From: Planctomycetota bacterium
GTDB lineage: Bacteria; Planctomycetota; Planctomycetia; Pirellulales; Pirellulaceae
DNA: 36,100 nucleotides
Reading direction: 5' to 3'
Assembly (NCBI GenBank): GCA_029979005.1
Contig: JAPOIJ010000031.1
Span: 1 to 36,100, forward strand
Shown here: positions 26,119 through 36,100 of the stretch, piece after piece
How positions within the stretch are numbered: the stretch's first letter is position 1
How the letters are laid out: every line of letters starts with the position of its first letter
Notes under the pieces: model-generated
What the model saw: only the letters and a program-made list of their open reading frames with translations
Told to the model about the DNA's origin: nothing
Database searches by the model: none
Program-made: the position numbers and the translations under genes

Positions 26119-27594
26119 ATGAAATGCTCCCGACTTTTTAGAACGTCAATCTCTCTTGCGTCTTTCATCATTGCATTGACCACCTCTTGTTTCACGACGA
26201 TCCAACTCAATGCTCAGGACACAGATCAGCCCCCCAATATCATTCTCGTTTTTATTGACGACATGGGTTGGGGTGATTTTTCGTGTTTTGGAAATCAAGC
26301 GATCGAGACCCAGAACATTGATCGACTCGCAAAAGAAGGAATTCGATTCGAGCAGTTTTATGTTAATTCTCCAATTTGCTCGCCTTCCAGAGTCGCAATT
26401 TCGACAGGCCAGTACCCTGCGCGCTGGAAAATCACCTCCTACCTTGCTCACCGCCAACTCAACCAGCGAAGAGGGATGGAGCAATGGTTAAATCCCGACG
26501 CCCCTATGCTTGCGAGATTCTTGCAATCGGCCGGTTATTCGACTGGGCATTTTGGAAAGTGGCACATGGGCGGCCAACGCGATGTTGGTGAAGCACCACT
26601 TATTTCCCAATACGGATTCGATGAATCTCTTACCAATTTCGAAGGCCTCGGGCCAAGAGTTCTGGCATTAAAAGATGCCTACGACGGCAAGAAAGCAACC
26701 GCCCACACACTTGGTTCTGACAAACTCGGCGATCCCTCCGAAATAACCTATGTCGATCGATCGCTGGTCACGCAATCGTTCACCGAGTCTGCACTTCAAT
26801 TCATCAAAAAATCTGAATCCGAAAAAAAACCGTTCTACATCAATCTCTGGCCGGATGATGTTCACTCTCCATTTTTCCCTCCGGAAGCAAGGCGGAGCGA
26901 TGGTTCCAAGCGTGCTCTTTACCACGGCGTTCTCGACACGATGGATGAACAATTAGGCGTTCTTTTTGACTACGTAAGAAACAGGCCCAACCTAAAAAAC
27001 AACACCCTCATTTTGATCTGCAGTGATAACGGACCAGAACAAGGTGCGGGCTCGGCCGGCCCATTCCGCGGATTTAAAACCCACCTCTTTGAAGGCGGCA
27101 TTCGCAGTTCACTGATTGCCTGGGCCCCCGGACTGATTAACTCCGAAAAAACGGGAACCGTTAATAACGATTCATGGTTTTCGGCGATGGATCTCGTTCC
27201 ATCGATTCTGTCACTTGCGAATATCAAAACAGATACATCCTTTGATGGCCAACGACTCGACTCGATCATTCTTGGAAATTCAAATGAATCACGGAACGCA
27301 CCTCTCTTTTTCCGCCGGCCACCCGATCGAGATTCGTTTTATGGAATTTCTGACTGCCCTGACCTAGCCGTTCGCGAAGGAGACTGGAAACTGCTTTGCG
27401 AATATGATGGAACTCAGGCAGAGTTATATAATCTCCGTTTGGATCACGGGGAGGCCAACAATGTCGCCTCCAACCACCCCAACGTCACGCGTCGCTTAAC
27501 AACGGCAGTCGTTCAGTGGCATCAATCGATGCCTCAGGACGCAGGAGCAACCTTCAAAGCTCCAAACCAAAAGCGCAAATCCAAGACGCGGTAA
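26119..27594 (+). CDS. Sulfatase 4, secreted S1 sulfatase
   Basis: A 491-residue protein with an ATG start and a signal peptide ending near residue 32 (LNAQ). The metal-binding FIDDMGWGDFSCFG is followed by the formylglycine motif CSPSR at residues 87-91 (C87) and VAISTGQYPARW. Later marks are HFGKWHMGGQRD, FYINLWPDDVHSPFFP, ICSDNGPEQG and LFEGGIRSSLIAWAPG. The KWHMGGQRD and WPDDVHSPF pattern is close to arylsulfatases of the choline/N-acetylgalactosamine-6-sulfatase type in planctomycetes, but the substrate cannot be fixed. The C-terminus has a short basic tail (QKRKSKTR). A terminator immediately upstream separates it from xylA. A cupin gene follows 65 bases after its stop. Confidence 0.92.
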   Translation: MKCSRLFRTSISLASFIIALTTSCFTTIQLNAQDTDQPPNIILVFIDDMGWGDFSCFGNQAIETQNIDRLAKEGIRFEQFYVNSPICSPSRVAISTGQYPARWKITSYLAHRQLNQRRGMEQWLNPDAPMLARFLQSAGYSTGHFGKWHMGGQRDVGEAPLISQYGFDESLTNFEGLGPRVLALKDAYDGKKATAHTLGSDKLGDPSEITYVDRSLVTQSFTESALQFIKKSESEKKPFYINLWPDDVHSPFFPPEARRSDGSKRALYHGVLDTMDEQLGVLFDYVRNRPNLKNNTLILICSDNGPEQGAGSAGPFRGFKTHLFEGGIRSSLIAWAPGLINSEKTGTVNNDSWFSAMDLVPSILSLANIKTDTSFDGQRLDSIILGNSNESRNAPLFFRRPPDRDSFYGISDCPDLAVREGDWKLLCEYDGTQAELYNLRLDHGEANNVASNHPNVTRRLTTAVVQWHQSMPQDAGATFKAPNQKRKSKTR

Positions 27595-27659
27595 AACACG
27601 ATTCGACGGGGATATCGTTTTCACAATCAACCACAAAATCCAGTACTGAGAATCCAGGC

Positions 27660-28043
27660 ATGCAAATCGCAAGAGGAAGCGAAATCCAGTTCATTCCGGC
27701 GTCCCATGAAAACCCTGATGATCCCGGAGTTCTAAAACGCGTCCTTGCGACCAAGAATGATTTGTTTTGTGGCCAGGTAATGATGGTTAACTGGTCATTG
27801 CTACCCGATGGTAAATCTTTTGAACCTCACTACCATGAGGACATGCAGGAGATCTTTGTCATTTTGAACGGCACGGTCACAATGACGGTGGACAACGAAA
27901 CTCACGAACTGAGTCATGGGGACGCGATCTTAATTGATCCTCACGAAATTCATCGCATGAACAATCAATGCGGCGAACCAGTGGAGTACATTGTGTTTGG
28001 CATCTCCACCGAACAGAATGGAAAAACAGTTGTGGTACAATAA
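27660..28043 (+). CDS. Small single-domain cupin protein
   Basis: A protein of 127 residues. The ATG at 27660 is preferred; the frame extends upstream into sulfatase 4 but gives a low-complexity leader. Cupin motif 1 fits exactly: G51, five residues, H57-x-H59, four residues, E64, six residues, G71. Motif 2 is close to consensus: G87, P94, H98, then N102. H57, H59, E64 and H98 are the expected metal ligands. It is cytoplasmic, with no signal peptide. Small cupins of this type include sugar isomerases, dioxygenases and binding proteins, so the function is open. It follows sulfatase 4 closely and may be co-transcribed with it, perhaps handling a released sugar. Confidence 0.85.
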   Translation: MQIARGSEIQFIPASHENPDDPGVLKRVLATKNDLFCGQVMMVNWSLLPDGKSFEPHYHEDMQEIFVILNGTVTMTVDNETHELSHGDAILIDPHEIHRMNNQCGEPVEYIVFGISTEQNGKTVVVQ

Positions 28044-28096
28044 AAATAATTAAATCCTCAGGGCACTGCTCACTATTCCCATCCAGGAAAAATCAC

Positions 28097-28555
28097 ATGT
28101 ACTTGCCAAAAAAACAAATGAAATTAGTACAATATCCGGTTCTACTCTTTGCGGTGTACTGCACCCTCCTTAGTGGATGTGCCGAACCTCCCGCTTCAGA
28201 AACCAGTTCCAAAACAGGAATCATTGGTAAAAAAAGTCAGGACATTGGTGAATTCAAACCTGAAAACGGAGAGAAAATCGCTGACCTTCAGGTGAAACCC
28301 TCTGCCAACCCATATGCGTCAGCCGGCGCCTATGGATTTGCAGTTTCTGAAGTTTCAAAAATTGCGGTCAACCAAGCGCTCCAGCTTTTTAAAGCAGAGC
28401 ACGGACGGATGCCAAAAGACTACGATGAATTTATGTCTCAGATCATCAAACGAAACAACATCCAGTTACCCGTGCTTCCAGGCAACCGCCGCTATCAGTA
28501 CGACCCTGAAAAGTTCGAACTCGTAGTGGTGGAAGCCGAAAAAACCGAGAATTAA
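28097..28555 (+). CDS. Lipoprotein of unknown function
   Basis: A protein of 152 residues from the ATG preceded by AGGAAA. A hydrophobic signal ends in the lipobox LLSGC with C28 as the lipidation site. After a low-complexity linker, residues about 80-148 read VNQALQLFKAEHGRMPKDYD, then EFMSQIIKRNN and an ILPVLPGNRRYQYDP-like ending. That helical pattern with a GRxPKxxxEF step resembles the C-terminal part of pseudopilin-like planctomycete proteins, but I recognise no named family. It lies 53 bases after the cupin gene and 183 before treZ. Confidence 0.8.
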   Translation: MYLPKKQMKLVQYPVLLFAVYCTLLSGCAEPPASETSSKTGIIGKKSQDIGEFKPENGEKIADLQVKPSANPYASAGAYGFAVSEVSKIAVNQALQLFKAEHGRMPKDYDEFMSQIIKRNNIQLPVLPGNRRYQYDPEKFELVVVEAEKTEN

Positions 28556-28738
28556 TTTTCATCTACCTACCCCGCAAAGCACAATCAACCGTCTTCAAAG
28601 ACCAAATGCGGGCCGCACAATCCATCTCCTAATTGATCGAGCCGCGTCCATGGTAATCTCGACCATGAGTGGCTCAAATGGATTGCTTAGAAACAATCTC
28701 TACACCTAAATCTATTTGACTAATCGAAGGACACCGAC

Positions 28739-30571
28739 TTGTCATCTGTTAATGAACCTCTCGATAGTACCCCGCTTTCAGACACGATTCTTGGCTCAAC
28801 TCTTATCAGCGAAAACGAAACCCGGTTCCGTGTCTGGGCTGCCAATTGCCAATCTGTCAATTTAGAAATCGTTGAACGCCTGGGCGATCTTGAAAAAGTT
28901 CGCGAGCGCTATCCGATGGAATCGGACAACAAAGGAATCTTTAGCACGACAATCACTGACTGCGGCGCAGGGACTCTCTATCGTTTTCAACTCGACAATG
29001 GAATGGGACGTCCCGATCCTCGATCAAAATCTCAACCCTACGGTGTGCACGGGCCGTCTGCGGTTGTTGATTCTGATCGTTTTCAATGGACAGATCAGAA
29101 TTGGACCGGGATTGAGAAAAAAAATCTTGTCATTTACGAATTACACCTAGGCTCGTTCACACCAACCGGGACATACCTCGCTGCCATTGAACAATTGGAT
29201 GACTTGGTAAAACTAGGAATCACCGCTGTCGAATTTCTTCCGTTAGCACAATGTCCGGGGAACTGGAATTGGGGCTATGACGGCGTGAATTACTTTGCCC
29301 CAAGCAATAACTTCGGAACCCCGGATGAACTGAAATGCCTCGTCAACGCTTGCCACGATCGAGGCCTGGCCGTGATTAATGACGTGGTCTACAACCATGT
29401 TGGCCCCGAAGGAAACTATTTAGCCGAGTTTGCACCTTACCGCTCGCCAAAATTTAATACGCCGTGGGGAGATGCACTAAATTTTGAGCGTGCCGAAGTA
29501 AGGCAATTCGTGCTCGACAACGTCTCTTACTGGATCGATGAATTCCATTTTGACGGACTTCGCCTCGATGCAGTTCACTACATGTTCGACGATCGGGAAG
29601 ATCACATCCTGGGGGAAATTCGAGATTCTTTTCGAAAAATCGAAACGGCTAAGAATCGCCGCACACATCTAATTGGCGAATCGAATATTTATGATGCAGA
29701 TTTAATCAATCCGATAGCCAACGGCGATCCCAACTATGACGCAATCTGGTCTGATTGCCTGATGCACTCGATCTATAAACACGGGAACCCGGAAATCCGT
29801 CTTACCGACCGCCACTACGAAGAAAATGATCTTTCCGAAGCGATTGAACATGCCTATGTCTTCAGCACCCCCGGGGCAATTCGTGTCACTGATTCAATTC
29901 GAAAAAAACAAAATCCAACCGGCGGGCGTGATTACGTTGATTCGCTGATCATTGCATTGCAAACACACGATAGTGTAGGAAACCATCCTCATGGTAAAAG
30001 GCTCCACCAGCTAACCTCAACTCAATACCAACGATCCGCTGCCGGGCTGATCCTGCTTTATCCGTCCATTCCCATGATTTTCATGGGAGAAGAGTGGTCC
30101 ACTAACGCACCGTTTCCATTCTTCGCGGATTTTGAAGATCCAAGCCTTCGTAGAGCTGTCGATCAGGGTCGCCGCAATGAGTACCCGCATCATGACTGGG
30201 ATGGGTCCCCCCTGCCCTCTGACCCAACGGCATTTACCAGTACCAGATCGCAGGCAAATGATCTCAATCCCGAAACGCATCGCTGGTATCAAGCTCTATT
30301 GTCATTGCGAAGACAATTGATTCAGGATGAAATATTAACCGCCAAGAATTTACGAACACACTCAGAGCTGGAGAACTCAGTTTTTAAACTGATCTACAAA
30401 ACCGCCGAGGGTTCAATGCATATTTGCTCACGCCTAGCGGGCCTGGACGCCTCGCCACTCTCCCTGCAAACCATGGACGTTGGCGATATCTTATTCAGCT
30501 CAAACTACGAATCGGAACGACCCACCGAGCTGACGGGTTCCCACTGTTTAATTTGGACTTCAAAGGCGTAG
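28739..30571 (+). CDS. treZ: Malto-oligosyltrehalose trehalohydrolase
   Basis: A 610-residue GH13 enzyme starting at TTG with AAGGA about nine bases upstream. It releases trehalose from maltooligosyl trehalose in the TreY/TreZ pathway. An N-terminal beta domain (TRFRVWAANCQSVNLEIVER) precedes the TIM barrel, with IYELHLGSFTPTGTY, GYDGVNYFAPSNNFGTPDEL, DVVYNHVGPEGNY, the nucleophile D277 in FDGLRLDAVHYMFDD, the acid/base E314 in LIGESN, and LQTHDSVGNHPHGKR with the third acidic residue. The length suits TreZ, and NHVGPEGNY is typical of it rather than of glycogen branching enzyme. The partner TreY is not in the window, so it may be encoded elsewhere. Isoamylase-type debranching is a less likely alternative. 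Confidence 0.9.
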   Translation: MSSVNEPLDSTPLSDTILGSTLISENETRFRVWAANCQSVNLEIVERLGDLEKVRERYPMESDNKGIFSTTITDCGAGTLYRFQLDNGMGRPDPRSKSQPYGVHGPSAVVDSDRFQWTDQNWTGIEKKNLVIYELHLGSFTPTGTYLAAIEQLDDLVKLGITAVEFLPLAQCPGNWNWGYDGVNYFAPSNNFGTPDELKCLVNACHDRGLAVINDVVYNHVGPEGNYLAEFAPYRSPKFNTPWGDALNFERAEVRQFVLDNVSYWIDEFHFDGLRLDAVHYMFDDREDHILGEIRDSFRKIETAKNRRTHLIGESNIYDADLINPIANGDPNYDAIWSDCLMHSIYKHGNPEIRLTDRHYEENDLSEAIEHAYVFSTPGAIRVTDSIRKKQNPTGGRDYVDSLIIALQTHDSVGNHPHGKRLHQLTSTQYQRSAAGLILLYPSIPMIFMGEEWSTNAPFPFFADFEDPSLRRAVDQGRRNEYPHHDWDGSPLPSDPTAFTSTRSQANDLNPETHRWYQALLSLRRQLIQDEILTAKNLRTHSELENSVFKLIYKTAEGSMHICSRLAGLDASPLSLQTMDVGDILFSSNYESERPTELTGSHCLIWTSKA

Positions 30572-30648
30572 CCGAGTGCATGGTTCAATTCCGCCTCGAG
30601 GAATCTCAAAACTTCGAACGGCAATCACTCATCAACCAGGGAGACGCC

Positions 30649-31239
30649 TCATCTCACATCGTCCCCCGAACGACCATTGTAAACGGGTTCACCGTTGTCG
30701 CGAAAACGCTGAAACACAACTTCCGCCTCTTCAGCCAACACGTTTTCTATAACTTCAATTCCGCGTTTTTCCAACTCCTGCTGCCAATGGGGATGCACAG
30801 CCCCTTCGTCAAATCCGGTCAATGATTCAATCCGCTCACCCGAAGCTCCAATTACTAGACTTCGCACCCCTGACCACGGCAGCGCCCCGCAACACATCGC
30901 ACAGGGCCGCCCATTCACGACAATTTGATGGTCTGGCATTCCGGGGCCTCCCAAATCAAATGTTGCGAGCTTCCTTTGAGCAAGTGAAATGGCAACAATC
31001 TCTGCATGAGCCGAAGAGTTATTCGAGGGCACCACGCGATTAACTCCGATTCCTATTACGGCTCCCGAGTTCTTTTCAAAAATACCGGCCGCAAAAGGAC
31101 CGCCGGTTTGTTTATTCAAATTGATTTCGGCAAAACGAATCACCTCCCGCATTCGCTGTTCAACATCAGGAATGAATCTGGGTAACTGCAGATTCTCCTC
31201 GATTGCCCATTGCGGGAGCGACACCTCAAAACTAATCAT
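30649..31239 (-). CDS. Nucleoside/guanine deaminase-like protein, CDA fold
   Basis: A 196-residue zinc-dependent deaminase with an ATG start. The HAE motif (H78, E80 in SSAHAEIVAISLAQ) and the second motif PCAMCC (C113, C116) supply the zinc ligands and the catalytic Glu. The C-terminal part (VRSLVIGASGERIESLTGFD, then VYNGR near the end) matches bacterial nucleoside deaminases annotated as guanine or tRNA adenosine deaminases. No signal peptide is present. The substrate could be guanine, cytosine or a modified base; TadA is less likely because of the long N-terminus. It lies 48 bases downstream of the isocitrate dehydrogenase gene on the same strand and could be co-transcribed; it converges on treZ. 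Confidence 0.85.
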   Translation of the reverse strand: MISFEVSLPQWAIEENLQLPRFIPDVEQRMREVIRFAEINLNKQTGGPFAAGIFEKNSGAVIGIGVNRVVPSNNSSAHAEIVAISLAQRKLATFDLGGPGMPDHQIVVNGRPCAMCCGALPWSGVRSLVIGASGERIESLTGFDEGAVHPHWQQELEKRGIEVIENVLAEEAEVVFQRFRDNGEPVYNGRSGDDVR

Positions 31240-31287
31240 GCCGATTCATGCCTTTGGATTACGAATCGTAAACCTATTTCAAGCTAA

Positions 31288-33738
<2,451 letters not shown>

Positions 33739-33929
33739 TCAAAAACAAAAAGTGACAGTCGATTCGAAAGGAAATTTAGCCAGTTTTTTTACTGCGCCGC
33801 TCAAAATCACCTCAGAATCCTTTCTGAAACCGGAACCTAAAACCTGAAAATGGAGCCGTATTCCATTTGATTTCCGCCATGCGGAATCTCAAATAAGGGG
33901 AATAAGCCCAAATCGCGATATGGATTTTT

Positions 33930-34013
33930 CTCGTTGTCAGTGAGAAGCCTAGAATTCAAAATCAAGCTAAAGGAGTCAAATCCTCTATTAGCCCAATGTC
34001 ACTGAAAAACGAG
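33930..34013 (+). ncRNA. Nested stem structure, candidate RNA element
   Basis: Outer arms: CTCGTT (33930-33935) with AACGAG (34008-34013), and TCAGTGA (33937-33943) with TCACTGA (33999-34005), separated by a small internal loop. Inner arms: GCTAA (33966-33970) with TTAGC (33988-33992), and AGGA (33971-33974) with TCCT (33981-33984), separated by a 3-base bulge. That is 22 base pairs in one nested fold within 84 bases. Strand and transcript are unknown; the plus strand would place it about 320 bases before the cold-shock start. Confidence 0.35.
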
Positions 34014-34330
34014 CGAGTGATTTTCAAAACCTAACTTACCAATCAGCCTGCAACCGCCGCGAACCAGACTTCGCCAAACACCCTAAAGTTTGGGAGAAAT
34101 TTGAGTTGCGGAGAGGGTGAATTTATTTGTGTTGCCCCCAAAGCTTGCTTAAAATCGAGGCCGTTACGTTGGTCGAAATTGACGATTACGGCTCGTCAAT
34201 AATGTTCGATTTCGATGAGTAGAAGCGAGTTCATTCCACTCAAAATGCGGTTTTAGAATTTCAATTCAAAGCTCATCGAAACAAGCGTTAGCGATCATAA
34301 AGTTTGTGTTTTGTTTGGGGAGTGGCGGAA

Positions 34331-34528
34331 ATGCCGCAAGGTACGATAAAGAAGTTAACGGACAAGGGTTTTGGTTTCATCGAAGGTGAGCGAGGAGATA
34401 TTTTTTTCCACCACTCTGCATTAGAAGAAACAACTTACGAAAATCTTCGCGAAGGTCAGAAAGTAGAATACTCGGAAGGACAAGGACCCAAAGGTCCTCG
34501 AGCCGAGAGCGTTCGTGTGGTCGATTAA
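34331..34528 (+). CDS. Cold-shock-domain RNA/DNA-binding protein
   Basis: A protein of 65 residues from the ATG; a GTG 27 bases upstream would add an unlikely leader. It is a single OB-fold cold-shock domain: RNP1 is KGFGFIE and RNP2 is DIFFHHS, with the flanking MPQGTIKKLTD start and GQKVEYSEGQGPKGPRAESV end typical of Csp proteins. It binds single-stranded nucleic acid and probably acts as an RNA chaperone. The upstream gap is long and hairpin-rich, as in known cspA-type leaders, and a strong terminator follows, so it is likely a single-gene transcript. Confidence 0.95.
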   Translation: MPQGTIKKLTDKGFGFIEGERGDIFFHHSALEETTYENLREGQKVEYSEGQGPKGPRAESVRVVD

Positions 34529-34547
34529 TCGAGCATCAATCAAAAAG

Positions 34548-34600
34548 AAAACAGGATCCACGCAAGGCATTTTGCTTTTCGTGGATCCTGTTTTATTTTG
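34548..34600 (+). terminator. Strong rho-independent terminator of the cold-shock gene
   Basis: AAAACAGGATCCACG (34548-34562) is perfectly complementary to CGTGGATCCTGTTTT (34580-34594) over 15 bp, with a 17-base loop that may pair further, followed by TTTTATTTTG. It lies 20 bases after the stop codon. The A-tract on the left makes it potentially bidirectional. Confidence 0.9.
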
Positions 34601-34913
34601 CCATGAAGACTCCGTTGACTCTCATCAATTGATGTTTTTCATCCGAAACCGCGCCCCTCTTGATTCGCGGCAGTTCACTCTCCTTGATTGGAGGTTGCTA
34701 GCCGATTCTAAGGCCTGCGAGCTAAACTATCCACGCTGGCGCTAAATTTCGGCCGTTATTGGCCGAGCTTGACACCAAGGGTGGCCTAGTACTGGATTTC
34801 GCTCTAGTCGCAGCGAGCGAAATAAGCGATAGATAAGCTCAATACGCCTTCCGAAATCAAGTGTCGAGCTTTCAGGTATATTCGCAGTTCTGATTTTCGC
34901 TTTCCAAGACCAC
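34601..34913. other. Non-coding gap with two hairpins upstream of an exported protein
   Basis: No convincing gene. TCGGCC (34749-34754) pairs with GGCCGA (34761-34766), and ATTTCGCTC (34796-34804) pairs perfectly with GAGCGAAAT (34815-34823). Both lie within 170 bases of the next start codon. Frames open across this stretch on either strand lack a plausible start or recognisable features. Confidence 0.5.
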
Positions 34914-35837
34914 ATGCTGCTCATACGTCCAAAATCAATTCGACGATTCTCGCAGACGGGGATTCGACTAAATCCACTGGCCTTCCCATGCGTTCTCGTG
35001 ATAACTACTTTTCTTTCAGTTCCATCGCAAGCTAGGCAAATCACCCCTGAACTTGCTAACCCGGTCAAGCAGACTTCAGATAGGACAGCGACCCCAGTCC
35101 AAATCGATGCAGGAGAAAAAATCGATCAACTCCTGACTCGACTTGTTCTTGAAAACATTCCACACGAATTTGAAGACACAAAGGATTGGGGAAGGCAAGT
35201 CGAGCGATGGGATGGCGTGAAATTTCGGCGCGAAGGATTAAAAATAGAAACTGAGCGACGGAAGAAATTGGTAAACGATGGAACTTGGACTCGTTACTCT
35301 GTCCAACTCCGCGATCCAAAAGAAAAATTTTCAATTCAGATTAAGAATATGCGGGAACCGGTAAAAAACAAATTTACCCTGGAAGTCCATTTCGTTTCTG
35401 AACTCAGTCTGAAAGCTCGCCATTCCAAATGGTTAAGAGGTGTCCAGTTATTCAGCGTTAGTGCCGAGGGGTTTGCAAGCCTGCGACTCGTCGTCTCCGT
35501 TGATCTCGAAATAAAGCCAGTTTCGCTCAAATTCCCACCTGACTTCGTTGTTTCGCCCGTCGTGAAAACAGCCGACATCATCTTAGACGAATTCCGTATT
35601 GATCGTATTGCGAAAGTGGGCGGCGAAGTCAGCCAACAGATTACGAAAGCAATCCGCTCTGAATTAGATGAAAAAATTGAAAAGAAAGAACCTAAATTAG
35701 TTCAGCGAATGAACAAAGAAATCCACAAAAATAGAGATGACTTACGCATCTCGATCGCTGACTCAATTCATTCCAAATGGTTTACAACAGCCCAGGAATT
35801 TTTATCTCGAACTGAACAAAAAACTCTTAATGATTAG
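34914..35837 (+). CDS. Exported protein of unknown function
   Basis: A 307-residue protein with an ATG start. The N-terminus is basic, then hydrophobic (about residues 21-37, PLAFPCVLVITTFLSVPSQA), a signal peptide with probable cleavage after SQA or a membrane anchor. Residues about 60-240 alternate short strands and charged loops: ENIPHEFEDTKDWGRQVERW, then a repeatedly basic KFRREGLKIETERRKK segment, and LRLVVSVDLEIKPVSLKFP. The last 90 residues are highly charged and probably helical (SQQITKAIRSELDEKIEKKE). I recognise no named domain; similar exported proteins of unknown role are common in planctomycetes. It is not obviously linked to its neighbours. Confidence 0.75.
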   Translation: MLLIRPKSIRRFSQTGIRLNPLAFPCVLVITTFLSVPSQARQITPELANPVKQTSDRTATPVQIDAGEKIDQLLTRLVLENIPHEFEDTKDWGRQVERWDGVKFRREGLKIETERRKKLVNDGTWTRYSVQLRDPKEKFSIQIKNMREPVKNKFTLEVHFVSELSLKARHSKWLRGVQLFSVSAEGFASLRLVVSVDLEIKPVSLKFPPDFVVSPVVKTADIILDEFRIDRIAKVGGEVSQQITKAIRSELDEKIEKKEPKLVQRMNKEIHKNRDDLRISIADSIHSKWFTTAQEFLSRTEQKTLND

Positions 35838-35859
35838 CCTACCTTTTCAAGAGATGCAA

Positions 35860-35890
35860 TTGCTACATGAAAAACAATTCGTGTTATAGT
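35860..35890 (+). promoter_or_regulatory. Possible sigma-70-like promoter for the last lipoprotein gene
   Basis: TTGCTA (35860-35865) and TATAGT (35885-35890) resemble -35 and -10 boxes but are 19 bases apart, longer than ideal. They lie about 87 bases before the next start codon. This is a weak match and no other promoter-like pair was clearer. Confidence 0.25.
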
Positions 35891-35976
35891 ATTGACGTGT
35901 TCCTGGAAATCGAAATGGTTAAACCGGATATTGGAAACACACTCGGACATCTCTCAACTCTAGCCCTCAAAATACA

Positions 35977-36100
35977 ATGAACTTTTTTCCGTCTACCGTA
36001 TTGTGCATCACGGCCGTCGCCGCACTTGGCCTGAGCATTGGATGCAATGAAAAACCCACGCCGCCTGAAACACCTAAAACTGCTGCGGCAGAATCAGAAC
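35977..36100 (+). CDS. N-terminus of a lipoprotein, cut by the window end
   Basis: Only 41 codons are visible. The start MNFFPSTVLCITAVAALGLS is followed directly by IGCNEKP, a lipobox (LSIGC) with C23 as the lipidation site, then a Pro/Thr/Ala/Glu-rich linker. Many planctomycete solute-binding proteins and surface lipoproteins begin in this way, so the function cannot be told. The reading frame is still open at the window edge. Confidence 0.75.
   Translation, partial: MNFFPSTVLCITAVAALGLSIGCNEKPTPPETPKTAAAESE

Noticed and set aside
30424..30825. Plus-strand open frame of 133 codons across the treZ end
   Set aside because: It overlaps the end of treZ in another frame and the deaminase gene in antisense; no motif supports it.
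34640..34745. Stretch with short tRNA-like segments (CTATCCACGCTGGCGC and neighbouring stems)
   Set aside because: No T-loop consensus (GGTTCGAATCC-like), no matching 7-bp acceptor stem and no complete cloverleaf could be drawn on either strand.
34515..34745. Open frame of 76 codons after the cold-shock gene
   Set aside because: It overlaps the end of the cold-shock gene and runs through a strong terminator hairpin; no recognisable domain.
34742..35068. Open frame of 108 codons on the minus strand
   Set aside because: It overlaps the start of the exported protein gene in antisense and shows no family-like motif.

Overview
The window reads as a chromosomal segment of a planctomycete, probably a marine Pirellulales-like lineage. 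This is inferred from hallmark families: tandem planctomycete cytochrome (PSCyt1/DUF1549/DUF1553) plus Tat-type DUF1501 gene pairs, several secreted formylglycine sulfatases, XylR-type regulators with a LacI-like sensor fused to an AraC domain, and frequent TTG/GTG starts. No rRNA, tRNA, CRISPR array, insertion sequence or phage gene was recognised.

Layout. (1) 1-10.06 kb: the tail of a truncated gene, a divergent PAS-AraC regulator, then two tandem cytochrome/DUF1501 pairs that look like one transcription unit. (2) 10.2-14.5 kb: biosynthetic arginine decarboxylase (speA) and a secreted FAD-dependent oxidoreductase flanked by carbohydrate-binding-like domains. (3) 14.6-28.0 kb: a sulfatase/xylose island with XylR-like regulator 1 divergent from sulfatase 1, convergent sulfatase 2, an MMPL/RND exporter, sulfatase 3 divergent from the exporter, XylR-like regulator 2 divergent from xylA, then sulfatase 4 and a small cupin. 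(4) 28.1-31.2 kb: a lipoprotein, treZ and a nucleoside deaminase. (5) 31.3-36.1 kb: monomeric NADP isocitrate dehydrogenase with a long structured upstream region, a cold-shock protein with a strong terminator, a conserved-looking exported protein, and the start of another lipoprotein.

How the parts may work together (inference): the island fits desulfation and use of a sulfated, xylose-containing polysaccharide such as an algal glycan. Secreted sulfatases would strip sulfate, and cytoplasmic XylA would feed xylose into central metabolism under a regulator that may sense a pentose. No glycoside hydrolase, polysaccharide lyase, xylulokinase or sulfatase-maturing enzyme lies in the window, so the pathway would be completed elsewhere.

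The most interesting unexplained signals are non-coding: a near-perfect 10-3-10 palindrome between xylR2 and xylA; a 10-bp closing stem enclosing about 90 nt in the leader of the isocitrate dehydrogenase gene; and a roughly 340-bp stretch of nested and partly mutually exclusive hairpins upstream of the cold-shock gene. All base pairing was read by eye; no folding, alignment or database search was run.
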